From Rugamonas aquatica (GTDB lineage: Bacteria > Pseudomonadota > Gammaproteobacteria > Burkholderiales > Burkholderiaceae_D): a stretch of 64,000 nucleotides of DNA. Below the pieces are notes generated by a model that ran no database searches, had not been told where the DNA came from, and saw only the letters and a program-made list of their open reading frames with translations. The position numbers and the translations under genes were made by a program. Positions 34,111 to 42,206 of this stretch are shown in pieces. How positions within the stretch are numbered: position 1 is the first letter of the stretch; the number at the start of each line of letters is the position of its first letter. The DNA lies in the NCBI RefSeq assembly GCF_009380215.1, contig NZ_WHUG01000003.1, positions 1 through 64,000 on the forward strand. Reading direction: 5' to 3'.

Positions 34111-35391
34111 TTACGTCCCAGGTAATCGCCGCGTGACCACCAGCACCGCGCCGGCCACCAGGCTGGCGGCCAGCAGGTAGATGCCGTTGGCGGTGCTGCC
34201 GCTGGCGTCCTTGATCGCGCCCACCAGATACGGGCTGGCGAAGCCGGCCAGGTTGCCGACCGAGTTAATCAGCGCGATGCCGGCCGCCGCCGCCGTGCCG
34301 CCCAGCAGCGCGGTCGGCAGGCTCCAGAAGATCGGGAAGGTGGTGAGGATGCCGGCCGTGGCCACGCTCAGCGCGGCCATCGCCAGCACCGTGCTGTCGC
34401 TGTAGATGGTGGCGGCCACCAGGCCCAGCGCGCCGGCCACGGCGGCCGCCGCCGCATGCCAGCGCCGCTCGCCGCTGCGGTCGGAATGGCGCGCGGCCAG
34501 CACCATCACCACCGCCGCCACCGAGTACGGAATCGCCGTCAGCAGGCCGATGTCGAGCACGTCCTTCACGCCGCTGTTCCTGATCAGCTGCGGCAGCCAG
34601 AAGCTCACGCCATACAAGCCCATCACGAACAGGAAGTACACCAGCGCCAGCAGCCACACCGTGCCGCTGAGGAACACCTGCGCCAGCGGCAGGCGCTGCT
34701 GGTGCTGGCCGTCTTCGGCGATGGCGCGTTCCAGTTGCAGCTTGTCGTCCTCGCTGAGCCACTTGGCGGCGCGGATGCCGTCATCCAGGTAGAACAGCGT
34801 CCAGACGCCGATCAGCACCGACGGCAAGCCTTCCAGCAGGAACAGCCACTGCCATCCGCTCAGGCCATAGCGTCCGCCAAAGGCTTGCATGATCCAGCCC
34901 GACAGCGGCCCGCCCACCACGCCGGCCACCGCCACCCCGCTCATGAATAGCGCCACCATGCGCGCGCGGCGCCGCGCCGGATACCAGTAGGTCAGATACA
35001 GGATGATGCCGGGGAAGAAGCCGGCCTCCGCCGCGCCGAGCAGGAAGCGCAGCAGGTAGAAGCTCGCCACGCTGTCAACGAACATCAGCGCCGACGAGAT
35101 CAAACCCCAGCTGATCATGATGCGGGCGATCCAGATGCGGGCGCCGGTGCGCGTCATCAGCAGGTTGGACGGCACCTCGAACAAAAAATAGCCGATGAAG
35201 AAGATGCCGGCGCCGAGGCCGTACACGGTATCGCTGAAGCGCAACTCGGCCAGCATCTGCAATTTGGCGAAGCCGACGTTGACGCGGTCCAGGTAGGCGG
35301 CCACGTAACACAGGAACAGAAACGGCATCAACCGCCAGCTGACGCGGCGGTACAAGGGGGCGAGCATGGCGTCGGAAATAGTTGTTTTCAT
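34111..35391 (-). CDS. MFS transporter, anion:cation symporter family
   Basis: A 426-residue 12-helix permease of the major facilitator superfamily. Features include RVSWRLMPFLFLCYVAAYLDRVNVGFAKLQM at the start (the D-R-x-N signature of the ACS family of sugar-acid, phthalate and vitamin symporters) and the loop 2-3 region with GYFLFEVPSNLLMTRTGAR. The central loop starts near LFYLDDGIRAAKWLSEDDK, and the second half begins at VFLSGTVWLLALVYFLFVMG. The ATG at 35391 is used; an upstream extension of 44 residues is not hydrophobic and lacks conservation. It is divergent from a prolyl oligopeptidase gene 50 nt away. The substrate is unknown. Confidence 0.88.
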   Translation of the reverse strand: MKTTISDAMLAPLYRRVSWRLMPFLFLCYVAAYLDRVNVGFAKLQMLAELRFSDTVYGLGAGIFFIGYFLFEVPSNLLMTRTGARIWIARIMISWGLISSALMFVDSVASFYLLRFLLGAAEAGFFPGIILYLTYWYPARRRARMVALFMSGVAVAGVVGGPLSGWIMQAFGGRYGLSGWQWLFLLEGLPSVLIGVWTLFYLDDGIRAAKWLSEDDKLQLERAIAEDGQHQQRLPLAQVFLSGTVWLLALVYFLFVMGLYGVSFWLPQLIRNSGVKDVLDIGLLTAIPYSVAAVVMVLAARHSDRSGERRWHAAAAAVAGALGLVAATIYSDSTVLAMAALSVATAGILTTFPIFWSLPTALLGGTAAAAGIALINSVGNLAGFASPYLVGAIKDASGSTANGIYLLAASLVAGAVLVVTRRLPGT

Positions 35392-35441
35392 TTGCTTAAT
35401 TTGCAATACAATTTGCGGCTGACGATCAGCCCGGATTACCC

Positions 35442-37544
35442 ATGATACGCATCCTGCCCGCTTTGCTTGTCCTGCCCGCCGTTCTGGCGCTGGCCAACCC
35501 CGCCGTGCCGCCGGTCGCGGCACAAAAGCCGTGGAGCGATCGCTACCACGGGCAAGCGCTGGCGGACGAATACCACTGGCTGCAAAACCGCAACGATCCG
35601 GCCGTGCTCAGCTATCTGAAAGCGGAGAACGCCTACACCGAGGCCGCCACCGCCGCCATCGCGCCGCTGGCGAAAAGCCTGGCGGCCGAGATCACCGGCC
35701 GCACCACGGCCAGCGACCTGACGGTGCCGTGGCGCCAGGGCGACTTCTACTACTACGCGCGCATCGACGCCGGCCAGCAATACCCGCTCAACTGCCGCCG
35801 CCGCGCGGCCGTCGACGGCAGCTACGACGACAGCGCGCCGGAACACATCCTGCTGGACCAGAACCGCCTGGCGCAAGGCAAGAAATTCTTCGCGCTGGAA
35901 GGCATGATGCCCAGCCCCGACGGCCAGCTGCTGGCCTACCGTGCCGACACCAACGGCAATCACCAGTTCCAGCTGCACGTCAAGGACTTGCGCAGCGGCC
36001 GCGAGCTGCCCCTCAGCGTAGCGCGCGTGACATCGATGGAATGGGCCGCCGACAACCGCACCATCCTGCTGACGCAAGCCCATCCATCCACGCTGCGCCC
36101 CGACCGCCTGCTGCGCGTGTCGACGGCGGGCGGCAAGCCGGTGGAAGTGTACCGCGAGCGCGACGGCAATTTCCTGCTCGGCATAGGCCGCACGCACGAC
36201 GGCCGCTTTCTGCAGCTGATGGCCCTCAGCTCCGACACCAGCGACACCTGGCTGCTGCCGCGCGACCAGCCCACCGGCGCGCTGCGCCTGCTGATGCCGC
36301 GCACGACCGGCCACCGCTACGACGCCGATACGCACGGCGATCAGCTCTACCTGCGCACCAACAGGGACGCGCCCAACTTCCGCGTGGTCCGCGCCCCGCT
36401 GGCCGCGCCGCAGGATTGGAGCGAGGTGATGCGCCCCGAGGCCGGTACGCTGATTGAATCGCTGGACGTGTTCCGCGATTTCCTCGTGCTCAGCGAACGC
36501 GCCAGCGCGCTCAGCCGCCCGCGCATCCTCGACTTCGCCACCGGACAGTGGCGCAGCGTGCAGTTCGACGACGAGGTCTACCTGCTCCAGCAGACCGGCA
36601 ACGCCGGCTACGACGACCGCAGCTACCGGCTGCAATACCAGTCGCCGGTGGCGCCGCCGATGGTGCTGGAAATCGACATGGCCAGCGGCGCGCGCAAGGT
36701 GCTCAAGCGCCAGCCGCTGGCCGGCGTCGACCTGCAGCGCTTTGTCACGCGCCGCATCTGGATCACCGCGCGCGACGGCGTCAAGGTGCCGGTGTGGCTG
36801 GCCTACCGCAAGGACGTCAAGCTCGACGGCAGCGCGCCGCTGCTGCTGTACGGCTACGGCGGCTGGGGCTTCCCCAGCGAAGCCGACTTCAGCCTGCGCC
36901 GCCTGAGCCTGATGGAGCGCGGCGTCATCTACGCCGAAGCGCAGATCCGCGGCGGCAACGACCTGGGCGAACAATGGCACGACGACGGCAAGCTGATGAA
37001 GCGGAAGAATGTGTTCAACGATTTCATCGACAGCGCCGAGCACCTGGTGCGCGAAGGTTACACGCGGCCGGAGCGGCTCATCGCCGAGGGCGGCAGTTTC
37101 GGCGGCATGGTGATGGGCGTGGTGGCCAACGAGCGGCCCGAGCTGTTCCACGCGGTGCTGGCGTCCGTGCCGCAGGCCGACCTGGTGCACGAGATCACCG
37201 ATCCGACGCTGCCGATGGTGACCTACGAATATCTGGAGTCGGGCGATCCGAAGCAGAAAGCCGCCTTCGAATACATGAAGAGCTACTCGCCGTATGACAA
37301 CATCAAGCGCCAGGCCTACCCGGCGATGCTGGTGACGGCCGGCTTCAAGGACACCCAGGCGCAGTACTGGCCGGCCGCCAAGTACGTGGCGCGGCTGCGC
37401 GCGCACAAGACCGACAGCCGGCCGCTGCTGCTCAAGACCGACTTCACTTCGGGCCATTACGGCGCTTCCGGGCGGTATGACGCCATCGGCGGCACGGCGT
37501 TTGAGCTGGCCTGGATGCTGTCGCAATGGGGCATCAACGAATAA
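35442..37544 (+). CDS. Prolyl oligopeptidase family serine peptidase (S9A)
   Basis: A 700-residue secreted prolyl oligopeptidase. After a signal peptide (IRILPALLVLPAVLALANPA) comes the N-terminal segment YHGQALADEYHWLQNRNDPAVLSYLKAEN, which packs on the catalytic domain. A seven-bladed propeller spans about residues 75-430. The alpha/beta hydrolase domain has LLLYGYGGWGF, the oxyanion stretch RGGNDLGEQWH, the nucleophile motif EGGSFGGMVMG (Ser near 552) and the His in TSGHYGASGR (near 671). It should cleave after proline in short peptides in the periplasm. Length is typical. The gene is divergent from the MFS transporter, and tRNA genes follow. Confidence 0.92.
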   Translation: MIRILPALLVLPAVLALANPAVPPVAAQKPWSDRYHGQALADEYHWLQNRNDPAVLSYLKAENAYTEAATAAIAPLAKSLAAEITGRTTASDLTVPWRQGDFYYYARIDAGQQYPLNCRRRAAVDGSYDDSAPEHILLDQNRLAQGKKFFALEGMMPSPDGQLLAYRADTNGNHQFQLHVKDLRSGRELPLSVARVTSMEWAADNRTILLTQAHPSTLRPDRLLRVSTAGGKPVEVYRERDGNFLLGIGRTHDGRFLQLMALSSDTSDTWLLPRDQPTGALRLLMPRTTGHRYDADTHGDQLYLRTNRDAPNFRVVRAPLAAPQDWSEVMRPEAGTLIESLDVFRDFLVLSERASALSRPRILDFATGQWRSVQFDDEVYLLQQTGNAGYDDRSYRLQYQSPVAPPMVLEIDMASGARKVLKRQPLAGVDLQRFVTRRIWITARDGVKVPVWLAYRKDVKLDGSAPLLLYGYGGWGFPSEADFSLRRLSLMERGVIYAEAQIRGGNDLGEQWHDDGKLMKRKNVFNDFIDSAEHLVREGYTRPERLIAEGGSFGGMVMGVVANERPELFHAVLASVPQADLVHEITDPTLPMVTYEYLESGDPKQKAAFEYMKSYSPYDNIKRQAYPAMLVTAGFKDTQAQYWPAAKYVARLRAHKTDSRPLLLKTDFTSGHYGASGRYDAIGGTAFELAWMLSQWGINE

Positions 37545-37569
37545 TTTTCTAAATTATTTTCAAAAACCC

Positions 37570-37599
37570 TTGCGGAACGGATAAACCACCTTGTAGAAT
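37570..37599 (+). promoter_or_regulatory. Sigma70-type promoter of the tRNA-Val/tRNA-Asp genes
   Basis: TTGCGG (37570-37575) and TAGAAT (37594-37599) are 18 bp apart and lie 55 nt upstream of the tRNA-Val gene. A GC-rich stretch follows, as is usual for stable RNA promoters. The evidence is positional only. Confidence 0.6.
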
Positions 37600-37654
37600 A
37601 CGGCCTCGTTCAGCAGTTGTGACAAAGTAGTGAAGCAAAGCTGATATGTTTTCT

Positions 37655-37730
37655 GGGTGCTTAGCTCAGTTGGTAGAGCGGCGCCCTTACAAGGCGTAGG
37701 TCGGGAGTTCGACCCTCTCAGCACCCACCA
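37655..37730 (+). tRNA. tRNA-Val (TAC)
   Basis: A complete cloverleaf with acceptor GGGTGCT, D-arm AGCTCAGTTGGTAGAGC, anticodon loop CTTACAA (anticodon TAC), T-arm GGGAGTTCGACCCTC and encoded CCA. Length is 76 nt. It reads Val GUA-type codons. Confidence 0.97.
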
Positions 37731-37753
37731 AGAAAACAGAGAAAACGAAATTT

Positions 37754-37830
37754 GGAGCGGTAGTTCAGTTGGTTAGAATACCGGCCTGTCACGCCGGGGG
37801 TCGCGGGTTCGAGTCCCGTCCGCTCCGCCA
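37754..37830 (+). tRNA. tRNA-Asp (GTC)
   Basis: Acceptor GGAGCGG pairs with CCGCTCC before the encoded CCA. The anticodon loop CTGTCAC gives GTC, and the T-arm is CGGGTTCGAGTCCCG. Length is 77 nt. It lies 23 nt after tRNA-Val and is presumably cotranscribed. Confidence 0.97.
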
Positions 37831-37837
37831 AATTCCT

Positions 37838-37865
37838 TTAAGGGCCCGATTCGTCGGGCCCTTAA
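37838..37865 (+). terminator. Terminator of the tRNA genes
   Basis: AAGGGCCCGA and TCGGGCCCTT form a perfect 10-bp stem around TTCG, extended by TTA/TAA, 8 nt after tRNA-Asp. Confidence 0.88.
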
Positions 37866-37951
37866 TCATTTCTGCGCCGCTTAGTGCCACTAGTGCCAGT
37901 ATTAATGCCAGGTTAAGCTTAGGCCCACGCCGCGAGTGTTATTCTCCCGGC

Positions 37952-39112
37952 ATGATTCTCTCCGCAAATTCTTTATCCCCCTATCTGCGTTTCCGCGTTC
38001 GCATGGCGCACCAGGCGATGGTGCAGTTCGTGGCTAGTTTCGCTTCTTCGCTGGGATACATCATGCTCGGCTTCGGCCAGGTGCTGGTCGGCCTGATCGC
38101 CTGCCTGGCCTTGCCGGGATTGTTCGCGGCGACGCGGCCGTGGCCGCAGGCGCTGGGCCTGTTCGCCGGCCAGGCGCTGCTGGCCAGCGCGCCGGTCTGG
38201 CTGCTGCGCAAACGGCTGCTGCCGGAACAGGTGCTGCTGTGGTGCCGCCCATTGCCGATACCCGCGCGCGGACAGTGGATCGCCAGCATCGCCGTGGCCG
38301 GCATCATCATCGTCCCGCTCAGCATGGCCTACGCCCTGTCCACCGCGATCTGGCTGTATCAATGGCCGGACTGGCTGCGGCCGGTCGCGCCGCAAGCCGT
38401 GCTGCTGACCGCCGGCTCGCTGCTGCTGGGCTGGATCGTCTCGACGCTGGTGCTGGCCCGACGCTGCCGCATGCCGGCCGCCGCCAGACTCCATGCCCAC
38501 CGTCCGCCTCCCGCTCCGTACGTGCCGCGCGTGCCCAGCCTGCAGCGCATGGCCGCCGCCAGCCTGCCGCGCCGCGCCTGGACCGCGCTGCATCACTGGC
38601 GCCAGCTGTTCTGGCTGCCGTTCTGGCGGGCCGAGAACGTGGTCGGCATCCAGCAGACCGTGCTGCTGCTGGGCGCGCTGCTGAGCATCGCCGTGTGGCT
38701 GTGGCGCCCACCCTCAGTACCGCCGACGCTGTGGGCCGCCAACGCCGCGCTGCTGTTGATGCTGCTGACCGACCGCGGCGACAAGGCCGTGACCGAACAG
38801 ATCGCCCTGCTGCGCCCCGTCGCTGCGGCGTGGCCGGTGCCCATCGAAAACCTGTTCCGCTTTGCCCGCATCTCCGCGCTGCTGCCCGGCCTGGCCGTGA
38901 TGGCGTGGTTCGCCTTGCTGACGCTGGGCCACCTGGGCCGCGCCAGCAGCGCCGGCTACAGCACCACCGTCGCCACCGTCTGGCTGTGCTTTGCCGGCGT
39001 CGCCCAGGTCGCCGTGATCTCGCTGCGCCGCCTGAGCGTGAACGGCCGCGTGGGGCTGGTCATCAGCTCCATCATCATCCTGATTGCCATTGGAAGTGAA
39101 CTATGGAATTGA
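37952..39112 (+). CDS. Multispanning membrane protein, ABC permease partner
   Basis: A 386-residue integral membrane protein with about eight or nine hydrophobic segments, for example VGLIACLALPGLFAAT and the repeated Leu/Ala-rich helices that follow. The C-terminal part ends VGLVISSIIILIAIGSELWN. It overlaps the following ABC ATPase gene by 10 nt, so it is probably the membrane subunit of an ABC transporter. No known permease signature is recognised, and it does not look like the standard ABC-2 domain. I start it at the ATG at 37952; the open frame upstream runs through tRNA-Asp and cannot be coding. The substrate is unknown. Confidence 0.7.
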   Translation: MILSANSLSPYLRFRVRMAHQAMVQFVASFASSLGYIMLGFGQVLVGLIACLALPGLFAATRPWPQALGLFAGQALLASAPVWLLRKRLLPEQVLLWCRPLPIPARGQWIASIAVAGIIIVPLSMAYALSTAIWLYQWPDWLRPVAPQAVLLTAGSLLLGWIVSTLVLARRCRMPAAARLHAHRPPPAPYVPRVPSLQRMAAASLPRRAWTALHHWRQLFWLPFWRAENVVGIQQTVLLLGALLSIAVWLWRPPSVPPTLWAANAALLLMLLTDRGDKAVTEQIALLRPVAAAWPVPIENLFRFARISALLPGLAVMAWFALLTLGHLGRASSAGYSTTVATVWLCFAGVAQVAVISLRRLSVNGRVGLVISSIIILIAIGSELWN

Positions 39113-39720
39113 ACCCCGTGCTGCGCATCGACCAGCTGACCTTTGAATTCGCCAGCCATCCGCTGTTCCGCCGCTTCGACCTGCACCTGGGCGCCGGCAT
39201 CACCTGGCTGCGCGGCGAAAACGGCGCCGGCAAGACCACGCTGCTGAAGCTGGCCGGCGGCGCGCTGACGCCGCATGGCGGCAGCATCACACTGGACGGC
39301 GTCGATCTGCAAGCCCAGCCGCTGGCCTACCGCCTGCGATGCTGCTACTGCGGCGGCGACACGCCGCAACTGCCGTGGCTGACCGTGCGCGAAATCCTCG
39401 ACCTGCATCTGTCGCTGTATCCCCACACCGACCCGGCGCTGCTCAACGCCGAGCTGGAAGCCTTCCACCTGCTGCACACGCTGGACCAGCCCGTCACCAC
39501 GCTGTCGCTGGGCCAGCACAAGAAGATGCAGCTGTCGCTGGCACTGGCGCTGCCGGTGCGGCTGCTGCTGATCGACGAACCCTTCAACGGCCTCGACGCC
39601 GAAGCCATGGCCTATCTGCGCCGGCGGCTGTCGGCGCCGGAGCGGCTGGCGCGCCAGTGCATCCTGCTCACCAGTCACCTCGACCCGGCCTTGCCGCTGG
39701 CCGGTACCGTGCAACTTTAA
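39103..39720 (+). CDS. ABC transporter ATP-binding protein
   Basis: A 205-residue ABC ATPase subunit. It has Walker A RGENGAGKTTLLKLAGG, the Q-loop near CYCGGDTPQLPWLTVREIL, a variant signature TLSLGQHKKMQLSLALAL (LSLGQ in place of LSGGQ), Walker B LLLIDEPFNGLDAEA and the switch His in LLTSHLDP. It is shorter than most. It overlaps the upstream membrane protein gene by 10 nt and so forms a two-gene exporter-type system. A 64-nt gap separates it from a cNMP-domain protein gene. Confidence 0.9.
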   Translation: MELNPVLRIDQLTFEFASHPLFRRFDLHLGAGITWLRGENGAGKTTLLKLAGGALTPHGGSITLDGVDLQAQPLAYRLRCCYCGGDTPQLPWLTVREILDLHLSLYPHTDPALLNAELEAFHLLHTLDQPVTTLSLGQHKKMQLSLALALPVRLLLIDEPFNGLDAEAMAYLRRRLSAPERLARQCILLTSHLDPALPLAGTVQL

Positions 39721-39784
39721 GTTATCATTGGAACGATAAGCCGAGCCGGCCCGGCCGGCCTGCCCAGTCCTGCACGGAGTTCCC

Positions 39785-40267
39785 TTGATCTTTGGTTTCC
39801 TCAAATCGCCCGCATTGTCGCCGCGCCTGCTGCGCCTGAAGGAATCGGCGCTGTTCGCCACGCTGACCCCGCTAGAACTGAAGATCGTCGACGGCCTGAT
39901 GCACGAACGCCGCTACCTGGCCGATGAAATCATCTTCGACGAAGGCGAGGAAGGCCAGGCGCTGTACCTGGTGATGTCGGGCCGCGTCATCATCAGCCGC
40001 AAGCTGGGCGCCACGCGCGAGGTGGTGGCCGAGCTGTCGGCCGGCTCCTTCTTCGGCGACCTGGCGCTGCTGGACAACACACCCCGCAACGCGCAGACGC
40101 GCGCGCTGGACAACTGCGAACTGGCGGTATTCTTCCGCGCCGACTTCATGGGCCTGATGGAGACCGACGCCGTGATCGGCTACAAGATCTCGCTGGCCCT
40201 GGCGCGCCACATCGGCAGCCGCCTGCGCGACTGGATGACCGGCAAGCCGCAAGTCGAGGCCTTATGA
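39785..40267 (+). CDS. Cyclic nucleotide-binding domain protein
   Basis: A 160-residue protein consisting of one cNMP-binding (CAP_ED) domain and short flanks. The beta roll reads LADEIIFDEGEEGQALYLVMSGRVIISRK. The phosphate-binding cassette is AGSFFGDLALLDNTPRNAQTRAL, where the Arg of PRNA fits the ligand-phosphate position. There is no DNA-binding domain, unlike Crp/Fnr. The start is a TTG preceded by GGAG. Its last codons overlap the ATG of an AI-2E family permease (ATGA), so it may regulate that transporter in response to a nucleotide. The ligand is not known. Confidence 0.82.
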   Translation: MIFGFLKSPALSPRLLRLKESALFATLTPLELKIVDGLMHERRYLADEIIFDEGEEGQALYLVMSGRVIISRKLGATREVVAELSAGSFFGDLALLDNTPRNAQTRALDNCELAVFFRADFMGLMETDAVIGYKISLALARHIGSRLRDWMTGKPQVEAL

Positions 40268-41391
40268 ACCTGCTGCCTACCCAGCAGCGCGCCGGGCCGG
40301 TGGTGTGGAGCGGCATCATCGCCGCCACCTGCGTGCTGTTGTTCCTGTTGCAGCAGATGCTGTTCCTGGCCATCCCCTTCCTGCTGGGGATCGTGCTGTA
40401 CTACATCCTGCAGCCGCCGATGCAGCGCCTGATACGCATGGGCGTGAGCCACAACGCCGCCACGCTGATCGTCGGCGGCGTGTTCCTGATGCTGCTGGTG
40501 GCGGCTTGCCTGGTCTTCATCTACTGGGACGCCGGCCCGTCCGATTCATGGCAGGACATGCTGGGCAAATACCTCAGCGGCGGCCTGGAGTTCGTGCGCC
40601 ACACGATGCTGTCGCTGGAGCAGCAGTTCCCCATCCTCAAGCAGATCAAGCTGGCGCGCACGGTCAACAGCCGCGTCAGCGCCTTCACCGGCACCTTCGT
40701 GCAGAAGCACCTGACCGACATCCTGGTGTCGGTGGCGGCGTGGCTGCCGTCGCTGCTGCTGGCGCCCTTCCTGACCTTCTTCTTCCTGCGCGACGGCCTG
40801 CGCTTCAAGAAGTTTTTGGCGCGCGCCGTGCCGAACGCTTTCTTCGAACGCACGCTATACCTGCTGCACGAAGTCGACCAGACCGCGCACCGCTACTTCC
40901 AGGGCCTGATCAAGCTGACCGTGCTCGACACGGCGGTGCTGGCCTTCGGGCTGTGGGCGATCGGCGTGTCGTCGCCGCTGGTGCTGGGGCTGATCGCGGC
41001 GATGCTGGCGTGGGTGCCGTACGTAGGCTCCATCGTCGGTTGCGTGCTGGTGGTGATGGTGGCCTCGACCGACGCGCCGGCCGATCCATCCGTGGCCTAC
41101 ATGGCGATCGGCGTGTTCATCACGGTGCGGCTGCTGGACGACTTCGTCTTCATGCCGCTGACCTTGGGGCGCAGTCTGCACATCCATCCGCTGATTACGG
41201 TGCTGATGATTTTCATCGGCGGCTCGGTGGCCGGCGTGGCGGGGCTGATGCTGGTGCTGCCGCTGCTGGGCGTGGTGATGGTGATCGGCGAAACGCTGGG
41301 CCGCCTGATCACCGACCCGCGCCTGCGCGCGCGCCACCGCAACGCCATGGAGCTGCGCAGCAGGCAGGCCAGCACCGATCTGGTAGCCTGA
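40264..41391 (+). CDS. AI-2E family permease
   Basis: A 375-residue membrane protein of the AI-2E transporter superfamily (YhhQ/TqsA/PerM-like). Hydrophobic segments include MLFLAIPFLLGIVLYYILQP, a region VSVAAWLPSLLLAPFLTFFF and the characteristic C-terminal half with YFQGLIKLTVLDTAVLAFG. It ends with LIAAMLAWVPYVGSIVG, a variant of the family's (I/L)PYxGp motif, and an HPLITVLMIFIGGSVAGVAG segment. The loop between helices 3 and 4 is typical. The gene overlaps the cNMP-domain gene by 4 nt. Transport substrates of such proteins vary widely and are uncertain. Confidence 0.88.
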   Translation: MNLLPTQQRAGPVVWSGIIAATCVLLFLLQQMLFLAIPFLLGIVLYYILQPPMQRLIRMGVSHNAATLIVGGVFLMLLVAACLVFIYWDAGPSDSWQDMLGKYLSGGLEFVRHTMLSLEQQFPILKQIKLARTVNSRVSAFTGTFVQKHLTDILVSVAAWLPSLLLAPFLTFFFLRDGLRFKKFLARAVPNAFFERTLYLLHEVDQTAHRYFQGLIKLTVLDTAVLAFGLWAIGVSSPLVLGLIAAMLAWVPYVGSIVGCVLVVMVASTDAPADPSVAYMAIGVFITVRLLDDFVFMPLTLGRSLHIHPLITVLMIFIGGSVAGVAGLMLVLPLLGVVMVIGETLGRLITDPRLRARHRNAMELRSRQASTDLVA

Positions 41392-41472
41392 ATCAGGTCG
41401 CGACTTGCGTCAAAAGTGCGCTATCGACAGCGCAGGGAAGCCGTCGGATAATTGGGCAAGGAGGGCTAGATC

Positions 41473-41670
41473 ATGTTCAACGATATCAGCTCGGAAGAAC
41501 TGCGAGAAATCTGCCAGCGCGTCAGCGACCGTATGAGGGCGGAGCTTTCCGTATCGCCCCCGAAGAGAGAGAAATATTTCTTTCATGACTGGCCATGCGC
41601 GAAATTCACCAGTGAGGAAATTCGGGCAGCGCTTAACGCCGCTTGGAAAAAGACGTTCGAGCATAGTTGA
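41473..41670 (+). CDS. Small acidic/basic hypothetical protein
   Basis: A 65-residue soluble protein with GGAGGG 7-8 nt before the ATG. It begins MFNDISSEELREICQRVSDRM and ends in a predicted helix with TSEEIRAALNAAWKKTFEHS. There are no recognisable motifs. It lies 81 nt after the AI-2E gene and 7 nt before a second small gene. The strong ribosome site and clean reading frame support translation. Confidence 0.55.
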   Translation: MFNDISSEELREICQRVSDRMRAELSVSPPKREKYFFHDWPCAKFTSEEIRAALNAAWKKTFEHS

Positions 41671-41677
41671 GCATACT

Positions 41678-42160
41678 ATGTCCGGCATGTACCCACTTCT
41701 GGCCCAGGATTGCAGCGACGCGCTGGCCGTGTTTGCATATGCCGTCTATAAGCAGCATAAAGCAGAGACGCTGAGAGCCATCTTGGCGGCGAAGGGGAGT
41801 CCGGCAACCGCAGCCGATCTGGAAGCTTTTTATCTGACCGCCAATACCTCAGCAATGAGAGCGATGTATATCCAGCGCGCTGAGTTTATGATGCAGAATT
41901 TTATAGGCGAGACGCTTGAGTTTCGCAAGCGCGAGTTGGAGCATAAATTCCTAACGACAAAAATCGGCGAGCAATTACAGTCCATTCAAAGCGACCAGCA
42001 TCAGAAACGAAGCTGGAAAGGCTGGGCTGCCGATGTCAGCGGCAATCTCGCGGTCAACTTTGTCACGATCCTGGTCATCGCCGCGCTGCTGTTCGGCTTC
42101 CGCGGGCTGGACCAGATGCTGAACGAATTCGGACGCAACTCCGGCGTGCTCAGCAAATAA
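41678..42160 (+). CDS. Hypothetical protein with C-terminal membrane anchor
   Basis: A 160-residue protein. A helical, charged N-terminal two-thirds includes FRKRELEHKFLTTKIGEQLQSIQ. It is followed by one transmembrane segment (NLAVNFVTILVIAALLFGF) and a short tail. I start it at the ATG at 41678, 7 nt after the stop of the upstream small gene; a longer frame into that gene is unlikely. The ribosome site is weak. The pair may act together, but the function is unknown. A terminator shared with the convergent ahpF gene follows directly. Confidence 0.6.
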   Translation: MSGMYPLLAQDCSDALAVFAYAVYKQHKAETLRAILAAKGSPATAADLEAFYLTANTSAMRAMYIQRAEFMMQNFIGETLEFRKRELEHKFLTTKIGEQLQSIQSDQHQKRSWKGWAADVSGNLAVNFVTILVIAALLFGFRGLDQMLNEFGRNSGVLSK

Positions 42161-42187
42161 AAAACCGGGAGACACGCTCCCGGTTTT
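42161..42187. terminator. Bidirectional terminator between a small gene and ahpF
   Basis: AAAACCGGGAG and CTCCCGGTTTT pair perfectly around ACACG, with A and T tails on each side. It serves both convergent genes. Confidence 0.9.
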
Positions 42188-42206
42188 CATTTGACGCTAC
42201 CTCAGC

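Noticed and set aside
37769..37951. N-terminal extension of the ABC membrane protein across tRNA-Asp
   Set aside because: The extension translates tRNA-Asp and its terminator; the ATG at 37952 lies after the terminator and begins a membrane protein.
41585..41677. Longer start for the membrane-anchored small protein
   Set aside because: The extra 31 codons overlap the preceding small gene in another frame, with no ribosome site, while that gene has a strong one.
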